Positions 59,407-64,000 of a stretch of 64,000 nucleotides of DNA are shown one piece after another. Each line of letters begins with the position of its first letter. The stretch's first letter is position 1. The notes under the pieces are model-generated. The model was not told the DNA's origin, did no database searches, and saw nothing but the letters and a program-made list of their open reading frames with translations. Origin of the DNA: Actinomycetospora soli. GTDB lineage: Bacteria > Actinomycetota > Actinomycetes > Mycobacteriales > Pseudonocardiaceae. The position numbers were made by a program, and so were the translations under genes. Where the stretch lies: assembly GCF_021026295.1 (NCBI RefSeq), contig NZ_JAJNDA010000004.1:1-64000 (forward strand), written 5' to 3'.

Positions 59407-60174
59407 ATGACGAGCGTGCAGGAGTGGACGCACCGCACGGTGCGGACCGGGATGGAGTGGGCGGGCTGCCTCGTCATGGGCCGCCTGGAGACCGGTGCGG
59501 TGGCGGCCGTCCCGCCGGCCGCCGAGCCGGGGGCACCCGTCGTGCTCGTGGGCGGGGTCGCCGCGACGATGCCGGTGATGGCGCCGACGGCGCGGATGCT
59601 CGCCGAGCGCGGTCACCACGTCAGCGTGGTGACCGAGGGGATGGGCGTCGGGTGCGCGGGCCGCGCCGCGACGACGTTGGCCGACCGCGTCGAGGCATGC
59701 GCCGAGGTGGCCGGGCGACCGGTCCACCTGGTCGGGCACAGCCGGGGCGGCCAGTTCGCCCGGGTGGCGGCCACGCACGCCCCGCGCGCCGTCGCCTCCC
59801 TGACGACCCTGGGCTCACCGCTGGTCATGTACGGCCTCGCCCCGGTCGCCCTCGGGCTCGGCGCGGTGGTGACCCTCGGCGGCACCCTGGGCGTCCCCGG
59901 GCTCGCCACCGTCGCGTGCCTGCTCGGCGCGTGCTGCCGGGACTACCGGGCCGCGCTCGCCGCGGACTGGGCCGTCGACGTCCCCTTCACCAGCATCGTC
60001 GGCGTCGGGGACCGCACGGTTCCCGGGCCGGCCAACCGCGTCCCGCACGCCCGGGAGGTGGTGGTCGACGGCGACCACCTCGAGCTCCTGACGACGGGTC
60101 CGGCCCACCTCGCGCTCGCTGACGCGCTCGACCGCGCCGATCAGGTCGCCGCGCGCTCCCGGATCTCGGCGTAG
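59407..60174 (+). CDS. alpha/beta hydrolase, lipase-like
   Basis: A 255-residue hydrolase of the triacylglycerol-lipase/EstA branch: VVLVGGVAATMPVMAPTARMLAERGHHVSVVT, the nucleophile elbow LVGHSRGGQFARVAA with Ser112, GVGDRTVPG (Asp) and VDGDHLELL (His). It has no signal peptide. The start ATG 59407 is preceded by GAGG. The stop lies inside the 3' end of the convergent HhH-protein gene (60141-60174, 34 bp overlap). Confidence 0.85.
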   Translation: MTSVQEWTHRTVRTGMEWAGCLVMGRLETGAVAAVPPAAEPGAPVVLVGGVAATMPVMAPTARMLAERGHHVSVVTEGMGVGCAGRAATTLADRVEACAEVAGRPVHLVGHSRGGQFARVAATHAPRAVASLTTLGSPLVMYGLAPVALGLGAVVTLGGTLGVPGLATVACLLGACCRDYRAALAADWAVDVPFTSIVGVGDRTVPGPANRVPHAREVVVDGDHLELLTTGPAHLALADALDRADQVAARSRISA

Positions 60175-60794
60175 GCCCCGTCCCGGGCGAGCCGGGCGAG
60201 CGCACCGCCGAGGCGGCGCACCTCGTCGGGCCCGCCGGCGCGGGCGGCCAGCCCGGCGGTGTCGTCGGCGACGCCCAGCTCGCGGGCCGCCCGCAGGGCG
60301 GTGTCCCCGACGTAGGGCTGCAGCTCGGGCCACCGCACCGCCACCTCGCGGACGAACGCCTCCGCGGCCGCGTCGTCGAGCCCGGGCAGCGTCGCCAGCC
60401 GCGCCGCGAGCGCGTCGGGGTCGCCGTCCGCGTCGGCGCGCAGACGCGGGAGGTCGAGGTCCCCGAGCGCCGTCGCGAGGTCGTGCAGGGCCCCGACGAG
60501 GTCGGACGCGGCGTCGTCCACCGCGGCCCCCTCCCCGCCCTCGACGGACGCGCCGAGGCTCGTCGCGAGGTCCGCGGGGTCGGCCGCCGCGAGTTCGTCG
60601 GCGGAGCGCCACCGGCCGAGCACCGAGCCGACGGCGTCCGCGGTGGCCGCGGAGTCGCCGTGCACGGTGACCACCACGGCGGCCACGAGCAGCCCGAACA
60701 GCTGCGCGGTCTCGTCGTGACGCTCGGGCAGGGCCGCCGTCGGGACGGCGCCGTCCCGGTCGAGCACGGCCGCGAGCAGGCGCTCGTCGTCCAT
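60141..60794 (-). CDS. HhH-like helical protein (217 aa)
   Basis: A 217-residue, all-helical protein: GLLVAAVVVTVHGDSAATADAVGSVLGRWRSADELAAADPADLATSL resembles the N-terminal half of HhH-GPD proteins (endonuclease III-like 'iLsa...d'), and DALAARLATLPGLDDAAAEAFVREVAVRWPEL the helix-hairpin-helix region (LPGL..a.A). No iron-sulfur cysteines. It may be a non-catalytic relative. 12 bp downstream of the DUF2231-Rieske gene, same strand. Confidence 0.65.
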   Translation of the reverse strand: MDDERLLAAVLDRDGAVPTAALPERHDETAQLFGLLVAAVVVTVHGDSAATADAVGSVLGRWRSADELAAADPADLATSLGASVEGGEGAAVDDAASDLVGALHDLATALGDLDLPRLRADADGDPDALAARLATLPGLDDAAAEAFVREVAVRWPELQPYVGDTALRAARELGVADDTAGLAARAGGPDEVRRLGGALARLARDGAYAEIRERAAT

Positions 60795-60806
60795 GGCGGG
60801 CTCCTC

Positions 60807-61688
60807 TCAGCCGGCCGGCACGCCCGGCCAGGTCGCGACGCGCAGCTCGAGGCGCCCCTCGCGCACCCGCGCCGGGAACACCGCGGCGGGCGCGGTCGCG
60901 GGGCCCTGCATGACGCGCCCGTCGTCGAGCCGGAAGACGCTGCCGTGCCACGGGCACTCGAGGCAGGTGTCGCCGTCGCGGTCGGTCAGCTCCCCGTCGG
61001 AGAGCGGGGCGGACGCGTGCGGGCAGCGCTGGCCGAGGGCCCGGACCTCGTCGCCGCGGCGCACCACGACGACCCGGACCTCGCCCACGCGCCGCATCGT
61101 CGGCTCGCCGTCGGGGAGGTCGTCGAAGGCGCCCGCGTCGGTCCAGTCCTCCGGGCCGATGTGGGGGTAGTCCTCGGCGTGGTTCGCGCCGAGCGACTGG
61201 TGGTAGCTCAGGTGCCCGCCGAGGGCCGCGCCGGCGGAGCCGACCGCGAGCGCGGTCCAGCCCCACAGGGCGCCGCGCGTGCTCCGGCCGCGCAGCCGGG
61301 CGCCGAGGGACATCACGTAGCCGGCGAGCATCGTGATGTTCGCGGCGGCGTGCACGATGCCGACGCGCTGCTGCTCCTCGTGGGCCTGCGAATAGTCCGC
61401 CCAGCCCGCGGCGGCCGTGGGGACGGCCGTCAGCAGCCCGACCCCGATGAGCGCGGTCGCGGGCCGGCGGGTGCGGGGCACCAGGTCGAGCAGCCCGGCG
61501 GAGACGAAGCTGCCGAACGACGCCTGGGCGAGAATCGGGTGCAGCGGGTGGCCGATCGGCACGCCGTGCAGCACGTCGGCGATCTTCTGGTTGGTCAGGA
61601 CCTTGTTCACGAGGTCGCGCGCGGGCGCGGCGACCCGGTCGAGGGCCTCGGTGGCGGCGATCCGGTCGATGTCGTCGAAGGGGCGCAC
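60807..61688 (-). CDS. DUF2231 membrane domain fused to a Rieske [2Fe-2S] domain
   Basis: A 293-residue protein. Residues ~40-160 are DUF2231: four membrane helices beginning GVPIGHPLHPILAQASFGSFVSAGLLDL. Residues ~190-290 are a Rieske domain: GQRCPHASAPLSDGEL and DTCLECPWHGSVFRLDDGRV give the C-x-H and C-x2-H cluster ligands. This fusion is known in actinobacteria and is likely an electron carrier at the membrane. GTG 61688 with GAGAGGCAG. Upstream of the HhH gene by 12 bp. Confidence 0.9.
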   Translation of the reverse strand: MRPFDDIDRIAATEALDRVAAPARDLVNKVLTNQKIADVLHGVPIGHPLHPILAQASFGSFVSAGLLDLVPRTRRPATALIGVGLLTAVPTAAAGWADYSQAHEEQQRVGIVHAAANITMLAGYVMSLGARLRGRSTRGALWGWTALAVGSAGAALGGHLSYHQSLGANHAEDYPHIGPEDWTDAGAFDDLPDGEPTMRRVGEVRVVVVRRGDEVRALGQRCPHASAPLSDGELTDRDGDTCLECPWHGSVFRLDDGRVMQGPATAPAAVFPARVREGRLELRVATWPGVPAG

Positions 61689-61760
61689 GGCGTCGCTGCC
61701 TCTCGGGCCGGGGGTGGTGGTCGGCGCGGGTGCCCGACCGCCCACCGCCGCCACACCTGC

Positions 61761-62384
61761 TCAGTTCTGCCCGGGCTCCTCCGCCTCGGCGTCCGGGTCG
61801 TCGGTCCGGTTGTTCGGGTAGGGCTCCGACCCCGGCGGCGGCTCCACGATGCGCGCGCTGAAGAGCATCATCATGACGAAGCCGAGCAGGGCCAGGGCCA
61901 GGTGCAGGAAGTGGTCGGGGGTGTTCAGCGCGATCCACCCGGGCTGCTCCGGTCCGCCGCCGGCGGTCAGCCCCACCAGGTAGAGCACGAGGTAGCCCAG
62001 GACCTGCAGGACGCACCAGCGCCGGACCCAGCGCCGGGTCACGGTCGACGCCGCCCCCAGCACGGCGGTCGCCGCCAGCACCACCCCGTGCGCCGGGCTC
62101 ACCGTCAGGTTCAGCACCCGGGCCGGGGCGCCCGACACCCCCATCGCGACGAAGGCCCACACCGCCAGGACCGCGAGCACCACGCTCTGCCCGAGCAGCA
62201 GCGAGGTCGCGAGGCGGCCGAGGAAGCCCTCGTGCGGCACCGACGGCACGGGGTGGCCCTGCTCGTCGCGCCCCGACGGGACGTAGGGCCCCGACGACGA
62301 CCGCCCGGCCTCGTCGTGCACCGACGACCGCCCGGGATCGTCGCTCTGGGAGGCCGGGTCGTAGTCGGTGCGTCCTTCGCTCAT
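61761..62384 (-). CDS. DUF4383 membrane protein
   Basis: A 207-residue protein with a long polar, Ser/Asp-rich N-terminus (about 50 residues), then four membrane helices: LLLGQSVVLAVLAVWAFVAMG, SPAHGVVLAATAVLGAAST, WCVLQVLGYLVLYLVGL, PDHFLHLALALLGFVMMMLFSA. The N-T-P-D-H-x-L-H-L stretch is the DUF4383 hallmark. ATG 62384 comes 8 nt after a GGGTTA -10-like element and has no ribosome site. Function unknown. Confidence 0.85.
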   Translation of the reverse strand: MSEGRTDYDPASQSDDPGRSSVHDEAGRSSSGPYVPSGRDEQGHPVPSVPHEGFLGRLATSLLLGQSVVLAVLAVWAFVAMGVSGAPARVLNLTVSPAHGVVLAATAVLGAASTVTRRWVRRWCVLQVLGYLVLYLVGLTAGGGPEQPGWIALNTPDHFLHLALALLGFVMMMLFSARIVEPPPGSEPYPNNRTDDPDAEAEEPGQN

Positions 62385-62392
62385 GACCCGGG

Positions 62393-62418
62393 TAACCCGA
62401 AGCCCACACCGACCACAC
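62393..62418 (-). promoter_or_regulatory. possible general-stress sigma promoter variant
   Basis: Minus strand GTGT (62418-62415), 16 bp, GGGTTA (62398-62393); ATG of the DUF4383 gene 8 nt on. The -10 differs from GGGTA by one base. Confidence 0.35.
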
Positions 62419-62425
62419 CCCGCCG

Positions 62426-64000
62426 TCAGGACGTCCCGATCCCCGCCCGGCGGCGATAGGACTCGACGAACTCCGGCAGCGCCGGACCGCGCGGCCGGCG
62501 CCCGGCCACGACCTCGCAGGTGCCCGTCTTGGTGTCCATGATGTGCACGTTCGGGTCCAGCGAGATGCCGATGAGCTCGTTGGCCGCGTCCCCGGTGACC
62601 AGGCCGTTCGGCCCCCAGTGCCACGGCAGCCCGATCTGGTGCACCGTGCGCCCGTCGATCCGCAGCGGCTTGGCCCGCTCGGTGACCAGCACCCGCGCCT
62701 CGATCGCCGAGCGCGCCGTGACGATCGTGGCCCACCCGGTGTGCTCGAGCCCCCGCTCGGCGGCCAGCGCCGGCGAGACCTCGACGAACATCTCCGGCGC
62801 GAGCTCGGCGAGGTAGGGCGTCCACCGGCTCATCCCGCCCGCCGTGTGGTGCTCGGCGATGCGGAACGTGGAGAACGCGATCGGGTAGACGTCGGCCCCG
62901 GGCTCGCCGTCCGGCGGGTTGTACCGGTTGTCCGGCCGGTCGAACCGTTGGCGGGCGGGGTTCGCGCGGGTGCCCGGGTGCACCGCGTTGCGGGTCGGCG
63001 ACTCCTCGGGCTCGTAGTGCACCGGCAACGGACCGTCCGCGAGACCGGTCGGCGCGTAGAGCCACGCGCGCCCGTCGGCCTGCATGATGAACGGCTCGTT
63101 CCCCCCGATCGCGTCCTGCGCCGCCGCTCCCTCGGGCGGCCGGTAGGACGGCGGCTTGTCGGGCTCGAAGTCCGGCACGTCGTGGCCGGTCCAGCGACCG
63201 GCCTCCTCGTCCCACCAGACGTAGGCCTTGCGCTCGCTCCACGGCCGGCCCTCGGGGTCGGCGGAGGCGCGGTTGTAGAGCACCCGGCGGTTCATCGGCC
63301 ACGCCCAGCCCCACTCCAGTGCCGCCGGGCTCTCCCCGCCCGCGGGCTTCCGCCGGGCCGCCTGGTTGACGTCGTCGGCGTACACGCCGGAGTAGATCCA
63401 GCAGCCGCAGGCGGTGGACCCGTCGTCGTGCAGCTGGGTGTAGCCGTCGACCGGGCTGCGGTCGGCGACCCGGTACCCGGAGATCTCCTTGAGCACGGCG
63501 TGCGCGTCGGGATCACCGTGCGGGCCCTCGGTCGGGTAGTCCCAGGTCAGGTCGAGGACCTGCCGGTCGCGCGGCAGCTCGGAGTCCGCGAGGCGCGCCC
63601 GGATGCGCCGGCCGAGCTCGTGGACGAACCACAGGTCGCTGCGGGCGTCGCCGGGCGGCTCGACCGCCTGGTGGCGCCACTGCAGCAGCCGCTGGGTGTT
63701 GGTGAACGAGCCGGCCTTCTCGACGTGGGTGGCCGCGGGGAGCAGGAACACCTCGGTGTCGATGTCCTCGGTGCGCATCTCGCCGGTCTCGATCTCGGGA
63801 CCGTTCTTCCAGAAGGTCGCGGTCTCGATCTCCTGCAGGTCCCGGACGACGAGCCACTGCAGCGCCGCGAGCCCCTGGCGCTGCTGCTTGGAGTTCGTCG
63901 TGCCGACCGCCGGGTTCTCGCCCAGGACGAAGTAGCCCTCGCAGTGCCCGTCGATCATGTTCAGCACCGTGGTGAACGTCGAGTGGTCGTCGTCGATCCG
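62426..64000 (-). CDS. molybdopterin formate dehydrogenase, large subunit (C-terminal part, runs off the window)
   Basis: At least 524 residues of the C-terminal half of an FdnG/FdoG-like formate dehydrogenase, open at the right edge (the frame continues through 64000). Diagnostic stretches: GYFVLGENPAVGTTNSKQQRQGLAALQWLVVRDLQEIETATFWKN, DTEVFLLPAATHVEKAGSFTNTQRLLQWRHQAVEPPGDARSDLWFVHELGRRI, and near the end HWGPNGLVTGDAANELIG and SLDPNVHIMDTKTGTCEV. The molybdenum-bis-MGD half and any selenocysteine/cysteine codon are outside the window. Formate is oxidised and electrons go to quinone. Redundant in function with the NAD(P)-type enzyme at 48570. Confidence 0.95.
   Translation of the reverse strand, partial: RIDDDHSTFTTVLNMIDGHCEGYFVLGENPAVGTTNSKQQRQGLAALQWLVVRDLQEIETATFWKNGPEIETGEMRTEDIDTEVFLLPAATHVEKAGSFTNTQRLLQWRHQAVEPPGDARSDLWFVHELGRRIRARLADSELPRDRQVLDLTWDYPTEGPHGDPDAHAVLKEISGYRVADRSPVDGYTQLHDDGSTACGCWIYSGVYADDVNQAARRKPAGGESPAALEWGWAWPMNRRVLYNRASADPEGRPWSERKAYVWWDEEAGRWTGHDVPDFEPDKPPSYRPPEGAAAQDAIGGNEPFIMQADGRAWLYAPTGLADGPLPVHYEPEESPTRNAVHPGTRANPARQRFDRPDNRYNPPDGEPGADVYPIAFSTFRIAEHHTAGGMSRWTPYLAELAPEMFVEVSPALAAERGLEHTGWATIVTARSAIEARVLVTERAKPLRIDGRTVHQIGLPWHWGPNGLVTGDAANELIGISLDPNVHIMDTKTGTCEVVAGRRPRGPALPEFVESYRRRAGIGTS

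Overview
The window is a very GC-rich, densely packed chromosomal segment of an actinobacterium. Third codon positions are almost all G or C, GTG starts are common, genes overlap by ATGA or GTGA, and the content is typical of soil actinobacteria: ANTAR-domain regulators, BTAD regulator, alkaline-shock (Asp23) operon, manganese catalases, OtsA, Amt-GlnK, P450. I infer a member of the Pseudonocardiales (Pseudonocardia or Actinomycetospora-like), but nothing in the window proves the genus. No rRNA, tRNA, CRISPR array, insertion sequence or prophage was seen.

Layout. 1-7.4 kb: flavin-dependent oxidoreductase, AraC regulator, VOC protein behind a palindromic operator, glycosyltransferase, YrhK-type membrane protein, alpha/beta hydrolase, DUF2188 protein. 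7.4-13.5 kb: an envelope-stress operon: sigma factor, zinc-motif/Asp23 fusion, two further Asp23 proteins plus a short relative, two small membrane partners, AmaP-like anchor, propeller lipoprotein and CsbD. 13.5-16.6 kb: acyl-CoA ligase plus SDR, divergent from a TetR regulator with two tandem operator copies between them. 16.6-22 kb: small acidic proteins, an orphan alcohol-dehydrogenase head, manganese catalase, a GAF-ANTAR regulator, an SDR and a GAF-ANTAR-AraC fusion. 22-27.6 kb: ctaD followed by a CheB-like and a CheR-PAS protein, then YrhK and STAS-like proteins. 27.7-32 kb: phosphatase-family hydrolase, second GAF-ANTAR protein, BKACE enzyme, ferritin-like protein. 32-35.7 kb: amt-glnK-glnD nitrogen operon with a possible GlnR site and an unusual short GlnD. 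35.8-42.7 kb: ilvD, membrane proteins, a small nucleotidyltransferase and otsA. 42.8-47.9 kb: MBL hydrolase, zinc alcohol dehydrogenase and a coupled ACAD/PIG-L/methyltransferase/GT2 operon. 48-52.8 kb: SnoaL-like protein, NAD(P)-type formate dehydrogenase, SDR with a decayed duplicate beside it, small kinase, an SOS-boxed gene remnant, second manganese catalase. 52.9-58.3 kb: BTAD regulator, small helical protein, P450, carotenoid-desaturase-like oxidoreductase, a tandem array of three 67-bp palindromes, hemerythrin. 58.3-64 kb: SDR, esterase, HhH protein, DUF2231-Rieske protein, DUF4383 protein, and the C-terminal part of a molybdopterin formate dehydrogenase running off the right edge.

How it hangs together. 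Much of the window looks like stress and stationary-phase equipment: catalases, trehalose synthesis, Asp23/CsbD, hemerythrin, ferritin-like protein. By eye I find at least eight copies of one promoter pattern, G(T/G)T-type -35, 16-18 bp, then GGGTA, upstream of otsA, formate dehydrogenase, YrhK, hemerythrin, SDR, nucleotidyltransferase and others. In several the -10 lies only 6-9 nt before the start codon, which predicts leaderless mRNAs. This is the known consensus of actinobacterial SigB/SigF-type general-stress sigma factors, so the window may hold one dispersed stress regulon. All functional calls rest on motif recognition by eye; no database search was run.
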